Of a stretch of DNA of 35,287 nt, positions 14,472-22,695 are shown piece by piece. Position 1 is the stretch's first letter, and each line of letters begins with the position of its first letter. A model generated the notes under the pieces. That model ran no database searches. It had not been told where the DNA came from and saw nothing but the letters and a program-made list of their open reading frames with translations. Both the position numbers and the translations under genes were made by a program. Origin of the DNA: Pseudolabrys sp. (lineage in GTDB: Bacteria; Pseudomonadota; Alphaproteobacteria; Rhizobiales; Xanthobacteraceae); the NCBI GenBank assembly GCA_022843325.1, contig JALHNV010000036.1:1-35287 (forward strand), given 5' to 3'.

Positions 14472-16351
14472 CAGTTTCCGCCGTATTGCTTAACGAGGTC
14501 ATCGATGGATGGACCGGCAGATGCCGCTGGACCGGCAGATGCGGTGCCAGTAGCAACGCCCGCTTTCTGTTTCGCGCGTTCAATTCCGGCGGCAATAACA
14601 CCCCGGAGTTCTTTAAGCGCCGCGACGTATTCCGCGTCAGATTGCGCACGGTCAAGACGCGCCATAGCCTGCGTGGCCTTCGCGCCTTCGATTTCCGTAA
14701 TCTGGCCGCCACCCTTGAGGGATTCGAACGCCTCAAGAAACGCCTTGCCCTCAAGCTGCTTCGCCATGACCTGGAAGTTCTTAGCGTCAGTGCCCCCGAA
14801 GTAGTTTCTGGGGTCAAGCGTGCCGCTAAGTCCGGTCGCAGTTTCTCGGCCGGGGTGATTGATCATCTGATCAATGACGCTCAATGACTGTTCGGCCTTA
14901 AAGAGAGTTGCAGGGAGATTTACGCGGGCCTTGCCCTGTTCGGTGCCGATTTCCCTCTGCGCAGAGGCTTCAGCCAAGTTCTTCTTGACTTGGCCTACAG
15001 GCTGGCGCGTTTGCGGATCGAGCAAAACGTAATGGTCGCCAGCGTCCACCCGGATCGGATCACGGGCAATCTGGAAGCCATCAGGCAGCTTCGCCAACCG
15101 AGCATCACCGCTCTTGCCGGGCTGAATATAAGCGGGCTTGCCGTCCGGCCCGGTGCCCCAGATTGGCGTCAAACCGTATTCCCCAGCGCCAGCGCGCTTG
15201 CTCGCAATCCAGTCAGAGAACGATCCGGTAAAGCCCTGCCCCTTGGCGTATTCGTATTCGCGCACGCTTTCCGGGTTTTTGCCGTCTGCTAGGTCGCGCT
15301 CGGCCTTCTGAATCTGAAGGCGGCGCAACGGGTCGCGCGCTTGCTGTTCTTCCTCGATACGCTGCTTAAGCAGCATGTTAATGCGAGCCTGATCGCCGGG
15401 CTGAAGCCACGGGTTATTGGCGGCCCGCATAAGCTGCTCAATGGACGGGCCTTGCTGGCGCATCGGCTGCGATTGTGTCGGCGTGGCGTTCGGGGGCAGT
15501 GCTGCGTCATCAACAGCGGCGACCTGTTGTCCCGCCGTGACTTGCGGCTGGCCCGCGCCACCAAAGAACCGATGATCCGCGATATCCTGCCCCGGGCCAC
15601 GGCCCCAGGACGGGGCCGGGCGACCAAGCGCCGCCTGCGCCTTTGGAGCAAAGAAGTGCGTTGCGCCATTCGTCGGATCGGCAGGGGCTACCCCGCCCTC
15701 GCCATAAGCAGCGGCAATAGCGGCATCGGCAGCGGCGCGCTTCGCCGGATCACTCGCGGCAGCAGCCATGCGGGAGCGACCATCCTGCGTATTCCACGGC
15801 TCAAATTGGTTGCGTGCGGTCACAACCCCAGTGGGGGTATCCCCACCGAAATTGCCCGCAACAGCGCGGTTACGAATGACACTTGCGACCGCATTCTGAC
15901 CAACGGCAGGCTGATTGCCTGCCTCGCCAAGAATAGTGCGGATCATCGCCTCACGGTCGCCACCAGACGGCGGATCGAGCGGGCTGGGCTCGTCGGCCTC
16001 ATAGATTTTCCCGGCAGTAGACGGGACCATAGGCGTGGGTGCCATTGCCTCAGCGGGCGCGCTAGAGCCTCCGGACATGGGCGCGGGGCCACCTCCCATG
16101 CCACCCGTAATCATCGGGCCGAATATCTCTGACAGAGCGCCAGTGCGGCTTGCCTCGCCGGACTTTTGCGCTGCGTTCGCCTCGTCGAGCATCGTGCGGG
16201 CGATCCAAGCCTGACCGAGCGTATTCAGTCCCTCCCCGACATTCTTCGGAGTGCGACCAAAAATGCGCGCGGCCAGCGAGTCGGCAAGCTTCCGCTTTTC
16301 GGAAACAGAACCCGGCGTTTCGCCTTTTGCAGCGTCGAAGATATAGGCCAT
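14471..16351 (-). CDS. Ejection protein with SleB-type cell-wall hydrolase domain
   Basis: A 626-residue protein. Residues about 131-255 match the SleB/Hydrolase_2 fold: REAMIRTILGEAGNQPAVGQ, NAVASVIRNRAVAGNF, NQFEPWN and THFFAP, with Glu143 as likely catalytic acid for cleaving glycan strands. The rest is a virion-protein-like sequence: a Pro/Gln linker, a region like EYAKGQGFTGSFSDWIASKR, and a C-terminal helical domain (AKQLEGKAFLEAFESLKGGG, ITEIEGAKATQAMARL) that I recall from other podovirus internal proteins. Role: local murein opening for DNA entry. The gene sits between the S74 protein and the second ejection protein. Confidence 0.8.
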   Translation of the reverse strand: MAYIFDAAKGETPGSVSEKRKLADSLAARIFGRTPKNVGEGLNTLGQAWIARTMLDEANAAQKSGEASRTGALSEIFGPMITGGMGGGPAPMSGGSSAPAEAMAPTPMVPSTAGKIYEADEPSPLDPPSGGDREAMIRTILGEAGNQPAVGQNAVASVIRNRAVAGNFGGDTPTGVVTARNQFEPWNTQDGRSRMAAAASDPAKRAAADAAIAAAYGEGGVAPADPTNGATHFFAPKAQAALGRPAPSWGRGPGQDIADHRFFGGAGQPQVTAGQQVAAVDDAALPPNATPTQSQPMRQQGPSIEQLMRAANNPWLQPGDQARINMLLKQRIEEEQQARDPLRRLQIQKAERDLADGKNPESVREYEYAKGQGFTGSFSDWIASKRAGAGEYGLTPIWGTGPDGKPAYIQPGKSGDARLAKLPDGFQIARDPIRVDAGDHYVLLDPQTRQPVGQVKKNLAEASAQREIGTEQGKARVNLPATLFKAEQSLSVIDQMINHPGRETATGLSGTLDPRNYFGGTDAKNFQVMAKQLEGKAFLEAFESLKGGGQITEIEGAKATQAMARLDRAQSDAEYVAALKELRGVIAAGIERAKQKAGVATGTASAGPAASAGPSIDDLVKQYGGN

Positions 16352-16353
16352 TG

Positions 16354-17364
16354 TCAGGCGTCCATCAGTCCGAGGGCCTTATCGTAATCAACCGCCATAA
16401 ACCCGGACGGCATGACTTTCACCGCGTCGGGTTTTTTCTTGACGGCTTCCTGAGCCATCAGGCCGATCTCCGGCACGTCGCTACCCTTGTATTCGTAGCG
16501 GTATAGATTTTGACCGTCATCGGTCTTACCTATTTTCTTGATGTTTTTCTTGAGCCTGCGATCCGAGTATTTCATCACGCCTGCGCCAGCAAGACCGAAC
16601 AAGCCGCCCATCAAGGCGTTCTGCTGCTGTGCTTCCTGCTGTGCGGCCTGCTGGCGCTGCTGATAGTTCGTGTTAATCAGCCCCGCCACGTCCGTTGTCG
16701 GGATCGTATTCTGAGGCGTCCCGCCGAACTGCGGCTGCTGCACCTGAGAGCCGTTCATCAGGCCGATAATCTCGTTTAGCGGCTGGTTGCGTTCGGTCAA
16801 AATCTCCTGGATCGACTGCTGACGACCGGTCAAAAGCAACTGATTGCGCGCGTCGTTCTTATTCTGCCCGAACCGCTCCATCTCCGCGTTCCATGCGGCA
16901 GAGCCCGGCTGTAGGCCCTGATTGGCCATCCGGGTACGCAGCGCGTCCTCATCCCGCGCGAATTGCGGATCGAGACGCTTTGAGCCAAGCTCGTTAAGAC
17001 GCCCCTCAACCGCATCATTCGTCAGGTTTACGTTGGTGCCGAGCAGCCCGCCGATCTTGGCCGATTGGTCAACGCCGATCCGACCAAGGTTTTGTTCGGT
17101 CTGGTTGTTGAGGTCATAAAGCGCCTGCTGTTGCGGCGAAAGCGTCGTGGTCTGCGTATAGTTCGGGATATCGTAAGAATGCCCCGTGTATGGATCAGTA
17201 AACTTGTACGTCCCCGACTGGCTATAGGTCTTGCTGCCATCAGGGCCGACCTGGTTGACGTTGTTCAGGCTCGCGTTCGCCAGAGCGGTTGCCACGTTCG
17301 TTCCGGTCGAAGCCGCAGCCGTTTCCTTCGGATCGGGAGGCGCGGGCGCTCTAGGTTTGCTCAT
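16354..17364 (-). CDS. Virion protein with C-terminal S74 chaperone domain
   Basis: A 336-residue protein. ATG 17364 is chosen because it overlaps the upstream stop (ATGA) and has AAGGACGAG ahead; a frame opening at 17400 would be 12 residues longer. The first 270 residues are Gln/Asn-rich helices (NQQRQ-type). The end, SDRRLKKNIKKIGKTDDGQN, EYKGSDVPEIGLMAQEAVKK, FMAVDYDKAL, is a Peptidase_S74 intramolecular chaperone domain. In fibres and some virion proteins that domain helps trimerisation and cuts itself off at a Ser; SDRRLKKNI carries the candidate Ser. It lies with the ejection genes, so it is likely a virion internal or tail protein. Confidence 0.75.
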   Translation of the reverse strand: MSKPRAPAPPDPKETAAASTGTNVATALANASLNNVNQVGPDGSKTYSQSGTYKFTDPYTGHSYDIPNYTQTTTLSPQQQALYDLNNQTEQNLGRIGVDQSAKIGGLLGTNVNLTNDAVEGRLNELGSKRLDPQFARDEDALRTRMANQGLQPGSAAWNAEMERFGQNKNDARNQLLLTGRQQSIQEILTERNQPLNEIIGLMNGSQVQQPQFGGTPQNTIPTTDVAGLINTNYQQRQQAAQQEAQQQNALMGGLFGLAGAGVMKYSDRRLKKNIKKIGKTDDGQNLYRYEYKGSDVPEIGLMAQEAVKKKPDAVKVMPSGFMAVDYDKALGLMDA

Positions 17365-17813
17365 ATTTCTCGTCCTTGAATCTTCTTGCTTGACCGCCAA
17401 ACATCATCCGTCAGCAGCGCAATGGCTTCCGCTTTATCCCGCCCGCGAAGTCTAGGAATGACGTACTCGACCGCGCCTACCGCGACCCACATCCGCCGCA
17501 GCGGCGTGTCCTGTTCGGAATGCCGCGCCACTACCATCTGGCATCCGATCTGATTGAACGGATAGTCAAACATCGCCTTCAGAACAGGTCTTGTGAGCCA
17601 TCGCTTATCCGTCGCCGCCCCGGAAATCTCTATTGTCCCGGCCTCTGGCGAGTAGTTGTGGTAGACAACACCGGCAATAAGCGTCTCACCATGAATGACG
17701 CCCATGGTCGTGCAGTCGCCAAACCCCCTAAGCCCGCCATCGACACGCTCACCAACAAACCGGGCAATGCCATCCCGAACGTCGGGATTGCGCGCCCCGC
17801 CCCATACGATCAT
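17361..17813 (-). CDS. GNAT-family acetyltransferase-like protein
   Basis: A 150-residue protein with a GNAT-like core: HGETLIAGVVYHNYSPEAGT, IEISGAATDKRWLTRPVLKA and QIGCQMVVARHSEQDTPLRR. GNAT enzymes transfer an acetyl group from acetyl-CoA to an amine. The classical Q/RxxGxG/A loop is not obvious, and W-L-T-R-P-V takes its place. Related small GNAT proteins occur in the head-tail region of several podoviruses, where their target is unknown. It overlaps both neighbours by ATGA, so it is made along with virion proteins. Confidence 0.7.
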   Translation of the reverse strand: MIVWGGARNPDVRDGIARFVGERVDGGLRGFGDCTTMGVIHGETLIAGVVYHNYSPEAGTIEISGAATDKRWLTRPVLKAMFDYPFNQIGCQMVVARHSEQDTPLRRMWVAVGAVEYVIPRLRGRDKAEAIALLTDDVWRSSKKIQGREI

Positions 17814-19468
17814 ACGACCGTCTCGGCAGTCGTGAACTCGACATCAAGCTTTACAATCTCGACATCGAGCGGCGGCAGCGCACCGCTTGTAATCTGCAAG
17901 GCAGGGGCAACCGCGTTGCCGTTCTTCGGCGTTGCGCGCCAGTTCGCATATGTCGTTTTGGCCGTGCCAGCGCCCCAAATACCCTCACCCCAAATCGCCG
18001 TATCCCAAGCGTTAGCAACAGACACAGTTGCCGCGTCCGGCGGGGTCGGTAGTGACGTGTCATAATCACGGAGCATTGTGATTTTGTCGTTGACCGCGCT
18101 TTGCGAGAGCAGAACAGCCCTTGTCCTTCCCGTCGTCTTGACGCCAGGAATATCGAGGTCGCTAAACAGCGGCACATAAACCCCGGTGTAGGGCGTGTTT
18201 TCGTCAAGACCTGTGACGTTGGCCTCAATCACCCTGCCGGTCGCCGTTCCAAAAAACAGCCGATCCTCGAAAACCAGCAGGCACGTTGCATCCCAGCCTG
18301 TGATCTGCGCACACGCGCCGTTGCGCGTATTGATCGGATACATGACCGGAGTTTGCCCGCTGAGCTTTGGCGGGACCACAAGAGCGATCTGGTTGCGCGA
18401 CCAGACAACGCAATTCCACGGGTCAGTTGACCGCGTTCGGACTTCCTCGTTCCAGATGGTGTCTATATTTGCCGAAACCGCAGTCTGCGACAGAATCGCG
18501 AAGTCTTTCTTCAGCGCAGTAGACAGCGGGACCAAGCCGATATCGGTCGCAATGACGATATCGCCGCCCGCCCTGAAATGCGCCTTCGGCCCAAGCGGCT
18601 TGCCGATCTTGTATTGGCCGACCTTCGCCCACGTAGAGGCAGAGCTTGGGTCGGTTCCTTGGAAAACCGCAACCTCGCCTTCCGTTGTCACAAAGATGCA
18701 CTGTTCGGACAGGCCAGCCGCGCCGGTTTCCAGCGACCAATTGGACCCGAACAGCAGCGACCCACCGAGCGTGAACACACCGGCAAGCGGTATTTCAACG
18801 GCTGCCCCGCCTATAGAAGCCGACGGCAGATACCAGGCGCTCAGCGAATCCTTCTCGACAAAGAACAAACGCTGTTGATGAACCCAGACGTAAGATAGTG
18901 TGGTCGGGTCAACACCGGTAATTGCGGGCGTCGTGGCAAAGTTGGTGCCGTCATAGTTCCTCGGCGTATCGATGCCGTTGACCATGGACAGATACACGCC
19001 GTCCGATGTCGCAAACTGGACTACCGACCAGTTCCCGCCGGTTAGCCCCGTCACTGACGCATCGGGTGTTCCAGCGAAGATGATGAAATCGCCATCGTCA
19101 TTGACGATGAACGCGCCGTCCTCATCGACAAGGAACTGATCCTCCGACAATGCGGGCGTCGTAACGTCATAGATAGCCGTCGCGTTGGCGGCGAACATCT
19201 TCCTGTTGTTGCCGTTCGCATAGGCGAACATGGATGTCACGGGAGCGCCGCTTAGCCCGATGATGGCGTGACGCTGCGAGCCGCGCCTCAGCCTCGCGCC
19301 CGTTGGGGTTGGAATGAAATTCTTCAGTACCGCCGCGCCGCCAGGAATGGGCGTTGCCAGATTGTTATTCGCTATCAGCCCGATTGTCGGCGCGGGGATC
19401 GATTTGACCTGATACGTTGGCGACCGCGCCGTTGAGTTTCGGGTTGCAGCCCTGCCCGGCCTGATCAT
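17810..19468 (-). CDS. Tail hub/DNA-stabilising protein (gp10-like)
   Basis: A 552-residue beta-rich protein with N-terminal PAPTIGLIANNNLATPIPGG and AAVLKNFIPTPTGARLRRGS. This opening is typical of podovirus tail proteins that plug the head after packaging (P22 gp10-like or tail-tubular-B-like). Repeats such as TSMFAYANGNNRKMFAANAT and WVHQQRLFFVEKDSLSAWYL suggest a beta-propeller. It sits between the adaptor genes and the GNAT gene, as expected for such a role. Assignment to a specific family is by memory of sequence style and order. Confidence 0.75.
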   Translation of the reverse strand: MIRPGRAATRNSTARSPTYQVKSIPAPTIGLIANNNLATPIPGGAAVLKNFIPTPTGARLRRGSQRHAIIGLSGAPVTSMFAYANGNNRKMFAANATAIYDVTTPALSEDQFLVDEDGAFIVNDDGDFIIFAGTPDASVTGLTGGNWSVVQFATSDGVYLSMVNGIDTPRNYDGTNFATTPAITGVDPTTLSYVWVHQQRLFFVEKDSLSAWYLPSASIGGAAVEIPLAGVFTLGGSLLFGSNWSLETGAAGLSEQCIFVTTEGEVAVFQGTDPSSASTWAKVGQYKIGKPLGPKAHFRAGGDIVIATDIGLVPLSTALKKDFAILSQTAVSANIDTIWNEEVRTRSTDPWNCVVWSRNQIALVVPPKLSGQTPVMYPINTRNGACAQITGWDATCLLVFEDRLFFGTATGRVIEANVTGLDENTPYTGVYVPLFSDLDIPGVKTTGRTRAVLLSQSAVNDKITMLRDYDTSLPTPPDAATVSVANAWDTAIWGEGIWGAGTAKTTYANWRATPKNGNAVAPALQITSGALPPLDVEIVKLDVEFTTAETVV

Positions 19469-20070
19469 GGCGAACGAACCCCGCCATCGAACTTCGCGGT
19501 ATCGGCAAGCGTGGCTTCGTATTCGGCCAGATGATCGTCGAACGGCTGGCCCATATGCCGCCGCCAGCGCCAGATAGCGCCCTTCTGGATCAGCTTTTCG
19601 GGAACAAGGGCTTCCTCGCCGTCACTCCCCCATGTCGTCCCGTTCGGGCACCAGTTTCGGGACTGGTAGGTAACGGTGACCGTGGCAGCAAGCGCAAGAT
19701 ACGGGAAGAACGAAATGGTCGATCCTGTCAGATAGGCATATCGCGGGGTGCCGACAACCGGCGTAAGCGATGCCCATTCATCGGCGCTAAGACCGACGCG
19801 GACAGGGGTGCTGCCCGATTTAATTGCGTTGCCGTCGATCAGGCGCGAGAAACCGGCAGGGAGAGAAAAACTGTCGTTAGCGCCCGTGCCCGTGATTGTC
19901 GTGGTGCTGCGCAGTGCAGCCCAATCGACCCGCCGCGCCAGTTCCTCGCCAGCTTCTTCGGTGAACAGAATGGTTCTCAGGTTCTCGTCAGTCTCATTCG
20001 AGACAACGGCCGTTGGCACGCTCAGCGACATATTGATCGCGAGGCCCTTGGCGATGGTCAGAAGGGTCAT
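19465..20070 (-). CDS. Head-tail adaptor/tail-tube protein
   Basis: A 201-residue protein. ATG 20070 overlaps the upstream stop (ATGA) and is preferred over the start 6 bases earlier. It begins with a helix (MTLLTIAKGLAINMSLSVPT), then has beta-rich sequence with RLIDGNAIKSGSTPVRVGLS and ISFFPYLALAATVTVTYQSR, and a C-terminal helical part with IQKGAIWRWRRHMGQPFDDH. This pattern matches adaptor or tail-tubular-A-type proteins common in alphaproteobacterial podoviruses. It lies between another adaptor and the hub gene. Confidence 0.7.
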   Translation of the reverse strand: MTLLTIAKGLAINMSLSVPTAVVSNETDENLRTILFTEEAGEELARRVDWAALRSTTTITGTGANDSFSLPAGFSRLIDGNAIKSGSTPVRVGLSADEWASLTPVVGTPRYAYLTGSTISFFPYLALAATVTVTYQSRNWCPNGTTWGSDGEEALVPEKLIQKGAIWRWRRHMGQPFDDHLAEYEATLADTAKFDGGVRSP

Positions 20071-20657
20071 GGGCAAACCCCTTGAACCCGCGTAGTCGTG
20101 TTCGACCAGCGCGCCCGATCATCTGCCACCTTCAGATTGGCCATAGCTCCATCAAGAAGCGCCTTGGTGCCGAGCCCTAGTTCTGTGTCTTTGAGGAAGA
20201 TCGTTGCCTCTAGCGCCACGGCATAGAGGTACACGTCCGGCGCATCCGCCAGCAGCCAGTTAGACGTTGTGGGTGACGTGGTGAGCGTCGGTATCTTGGA
20301 GAAATATTCGATGTTGCGCGTACCGCTGAAGCCCTTGATCAGCATTTGCGTGCCGTTGATGGCGTAGCGGTAGTATTGCGAGCCTTCGCGCTGGATGTCG
20401 GCCAGCGGCGCAGAGAACAGCGGCAGCCCGTCAACACCATAGACGTTGACCATTTCGAGGAAATCGGCCGGGAGCGAAACAACGCCGTTCGTCAGTGTCA
20501 GCGTTGCGCTTGTGATCTGCTGGCGGCAGCGTAGCCGCTTGTTCAGCATGTCCTCGGCCAGCAGCACAAAGCGCGGCATGACATCGGACAGGTTACGGTT
20601 GCCGACATGATCGCCAACGGCGAAACGGAGGTCGAGGTAATCGGCTAATGCGGCCAC
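20067..20657 (-). CDS. SU10-type head-tail adaptor protein
   Basis: A 196-residue protein starting with GTG 20657 directly after the upstream TAA; GGGAG lies 9 bases ahead. It contains the adaptor signature GVVSLPADFLEMVNVYGVDG, SAPLADIQREGSQYYRYAIN and a C-terminal helix. I recall this pattern from the SU10/P22 gp4-like adaptor family, which forms a ring under the portal. It overlaps the next gene by ATGA. The capsid type (SU10-like) agrees with the call. Confidence 0.75.
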   Translation of the reverse strand: MAALADYLDLRFAVGDHVGNRNLSDVMPRFVLLAEDMLNKRLRCRQQITSATLTLTNGVVSLPADFLEMVNVYGVDGLPLFSAPLADIQREGSQYYRYAINGTQMLIKGFSGTRNIEYFSKIPTLTTSPTTSNWLLADAPDVYLYAVALEATIFLKDTELGLGTKALLDGAMANLKVADDRARWSNTTTRVQGVCP

Positions 20658-20984
20658 TTACACTCTCCCTTCTTTTGTGCGCCATGCCCGATTGTCGGAA
20701 GAGTTCAGCCACCGCGAGACGAACTTGTCGTCCCCCTCGGTGTGGGCCTTCATCAGCCCCGTATTCTCATCGTGCAGGATATTCAGCGGTACAGACGCGA
20801 TCAGGTGATAATCGCCTGTCCATGCCTTTTGCGCGGCATTCCTGACCGCCGTATTCGAAGCAATTGTCGCCTCTACCGGATAGTCCACCCGGTAGTGCTG
20901 TTTGGCCCCGTCAAAATAACCCCATACCGAACGGCCGGACCCATGGTCATAATCGACCAACGTCCATTGACCATCCTTGATCAT
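20658..20984 (-). CDS. Conserved head-tail region protein
   Basis: A 108-residue protein with VDYDHGSGRSVWGYFDGAKQ, DYPVEATIASNTAVRNAAQK and NILHDENTGLMKAHTEGDDK. It is found in phage clusters of this type near adaptor genes as far as I recall, with unknown role. No catalytic motif. It is directly joined to the adaptor gene (stop TAA followed by GTG) and starts 2 bases after the previous gene. Confidence 0.6.
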   Translation of the reverse strand: MIKDGQWTLVDYDHGSGRSVWGYFDGAKQHYRVDYPVEATIASNTAVRNAAQKAWTGDYHLIASVPLNILHDENTGLMKAHTEGDDKFVSRWLNSSDNRAWRTKEGRV

Positions 20985-20986
20985 CG

Positions 20987-21187
20987 TTAGCGGCCCTTAG
21001 CCTTCGGCTCGGGCTTGGCGTCGGGCTTCACGCGGGACAGCGCACCGCTTTCGATGCCGTCAAGCGCAGCCTCAATAGGAACGTCGATCTCCGATCCCTT
21101 GCGGAAGCGGATGGCGGGCTGCCCTTCCACGTCGTTCTTGGCCCAGAAATCGCGATTGATCACCACGCGAACCATGTTTTCCGTCAC
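20987..21187 (-). CDS. Small conserved phage head protein
   Basis: A 66-residue protein with start GTG 21187, behind GGAGAATGCC. An upstream extension to 21331 is rejected because it would run through the terminator at 21204-21230. The sequence MVRVVINRDFWAKNDVEGQP, FRKGSEIDVPIEAALDGIES has a short beta-like core and a Lys/Pro-rich tail (PDAKPEPKAKGR). Its position just after the capsid block in transcription fits a small head or completion factor, but no family is identified. Confidence 0.6.
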   Translation of the reverse strand: MTENMVRVVINRDFWAKNDVEGQPAIRFRKGSEIDVPIEAALDGIESGALSRVKPDAKPEPKAKGR

Positions 21188-21203
21188 TTGGCATTCTCCA
21201 TTG

Positions 21204-21230
21204 AAAAAGGGGCCGGATTGCTCCGACCCC
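21204..21230 (-). terminator. Rho-independent terminator after capsid genes
   Basis: Minus strand: GGGG-T-CGGA, loop GCAA, TCCG-G-CCCC, then TTTTTC. It lies downstream of the capsid and decoration genes, as in T7-like phages where capsid expression is raised by such an arrangement. Confidence 0.85.
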
Positions 21231-21251
21231 TCGGGTTTGACGTTCGTTCGC

Positions 21252-21668
21252 TTAGGTCGCGGCGAACGGTGTGCCTTCCACACCCGTGGAAACGAGGAAG
21301 CCTCCGGCCATCCAAACACCGGCCGCAACATCCTTCAGTTCCACCCACGATCCCTTGACGCCGCCCGTGGTGCTGCCGTTCATCGTGATATAGTCAGCAG
21401 TGGGGATGGCAAGGATCGTGACGCCGCCGGCATCGGTCGAAACGCTCACACCGCCTTGGATAATGTCGGTACCCAGAGCCACAATGATAACCGCGTTTGA
21501 CGTGACGGTCGTGTTTACGAACGCGGTGTAGACATCGCCCCCGCCGGTCGCGGCGGGAAGCGAAAGCGTAAGCCCAGCCGCAGCGCTCACGATGACAACG
21601 GTGCCAGCGTGAATCTTGCGAGTGAGGGCGGTCGAAGCGGTGACCGCAATGGGAGCAAGAGTGGTCAT
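21252..21668 (-). CDS. Capsid decoration-type protein
   Basis: A 138-residue protein made mostly of small residues and beta strands (MTTLAPIAVTASTALTRKIH, AGTVVIVSAAAGLTLSLPAA). The pattern TLSLPAATGGGDVY is common in head-fibre or decoration proteins. It is coded directly after the major capsid gene (12 bases) and just before the terminator, the normal site for a decoration protein. Direct evidence of a known decoration family is lacking. Confidence 0.6.
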   Translation of the reverse strand: MTTLAPIAVTASTALTRKIHAGTVVIVSAAAGLTLSLPAATGGGDVYTAFVNTTVTSNAVIIVALGTDIIQGGVSVSTDAGGVTILAIPTADYITMNGSTTGGVKGSWVELKDVAAGVWMAGGFLVSTGVEGTPFAAT

Positions 21669-21680
21669 GATTGCGGTTCC

Positions 21681-22673
21681 TTAGCTGTTCGAGGTGAGGC
21701 CGTAGAGATCGGCAGCAACGCCGAGCCCGCGTTCGTTCTTCACCTTCAAGGTGCCCTCACCGATGATGACGCCCTTGTCGGCATCGCCGGTTTTCGCGAG
21801 GCCCTTGTCCTCCTGGATTTTACGCAGCCAGAGGAATTCAAGGAACTCGGTGTCAAGGAAGAACGCATTTCGGGCCACCGCTCCCGAGGTCGCCATGACA
21901 CGGTTCGGGTGGATCATCACCTTGCCGAACGGACCTTCGTAAACGTCCGCGTTGGCAACGATGCTGTTACCCTTGCCGTTGTCCACCGCGTAGCGGAACG
22001 ACGCCACGTTGGTGTCAGACATGAACGTGACAAACACGCTCTTGACGTAGGGCGAGGCAACCAGATGGCGGAAATTCGCGCCCTCTTCGTAGCCCTGCTT
22101 CATCACGTCATCCATGATGACCTTCGTAAAGGCCCGCTGGGTGCCGTTACCAGCCGCGACCGTCAGGCCGGTGCCTGTATTGAAGCCGCCGTTGGTGCCG
22201 CCCGCATCGCGGTTGGCGTTCGTCTCGATCCACGTCGGCAGGCCGCCGAACTCGCGCGTGGCACCGCCGACCGAGGCGTTGTTCGTGACGATGGCGAGCT
22301 CGACATCCTTGCGGATTTCGACGCCCTTCTTGAGCTTCTGGTACTTCCGTTTCTGGACGTTACCGGCCTCATCGACAACTTCCTGCGTACCGGAGATGAT
22401 CCAGTCCTTGGTCATGATCTGGGTGTAGTTGCCCAGCCGCTCGGGCGGGGTGATGGCACCGAACGTGTATTCGGTGCCTTCAGGGACGATGTTCTCCGCA
22501 GGCGCGGCCAGTTCGTCAGTCTCCCACTCGGGATGGACCGATTTGCACTTGCCCTTGGTGATCATCGAATAGATCGGGGTATCCTCAGGCGTGATGCGCG
22601 ACACCACGTCCGACAGTTCTTCCTTGTTGCCGACCGCAGAGGTCGTAACAAAGGTATTTGCGATGACGGCCAT
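21681..22673 (-). CDS. Major capsid protein, SU10/DUF5309 type
   Basis: A 330-residue protein. The start MAVIANTFVTTSAVGNKEEL, SDVVSRITPEDTPIYSMI is characteristic of the SU10 major head family (DUF5309), followed by ERLGNYTQIMTKDWIISGTQ, DVELAIVTNNASVGG and the C-terminal FLDTEFLEFLWLRKIQEDKG. It should form the HK97-fold shell. AGGAGGG precedes the ATG. Scaffold gene upstream, decoration gene downstream. Confidence 0.9.
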   Translation of the reverse strand: MAVIANTFVTTSAVGNKEELSDVVSRITPEDTPIYSMITKGKCKSVHPEWETDELAAPAENIVPEGTEYTFGAITPPERLGNYTQIMTKDWIISGTQEVVDEAGNVQKRKYQKLKKGVEIRKDVELAIVTNNASVGGATREFGGLPTWIETNANRDAGGTNGGFNTGTGLTVAAGNGTQRAFTKVIMDDVMKQGYEEGANFRHLVASPYVKSVFVTFMSDTNVASFRYAVDNGKGNSIVANADVYEGPFGKVMIHPNRVMATSGAVARNAFFLDTEFLEFLWLRKIQEDKGLAKTGDADKGVIIGEGTLKVKNERGLGVAADLYGLTSNS

Positions 22674-22695
22674 TCGGCCCTCCTATGAAGATGGG

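Noticed and set aside
15341..16132. 263-codon plus-strand frame opposite the SleB-domain protein
   Set aside because: Antisense shadow; Arg-rich low-information sequence and no ribosome site.
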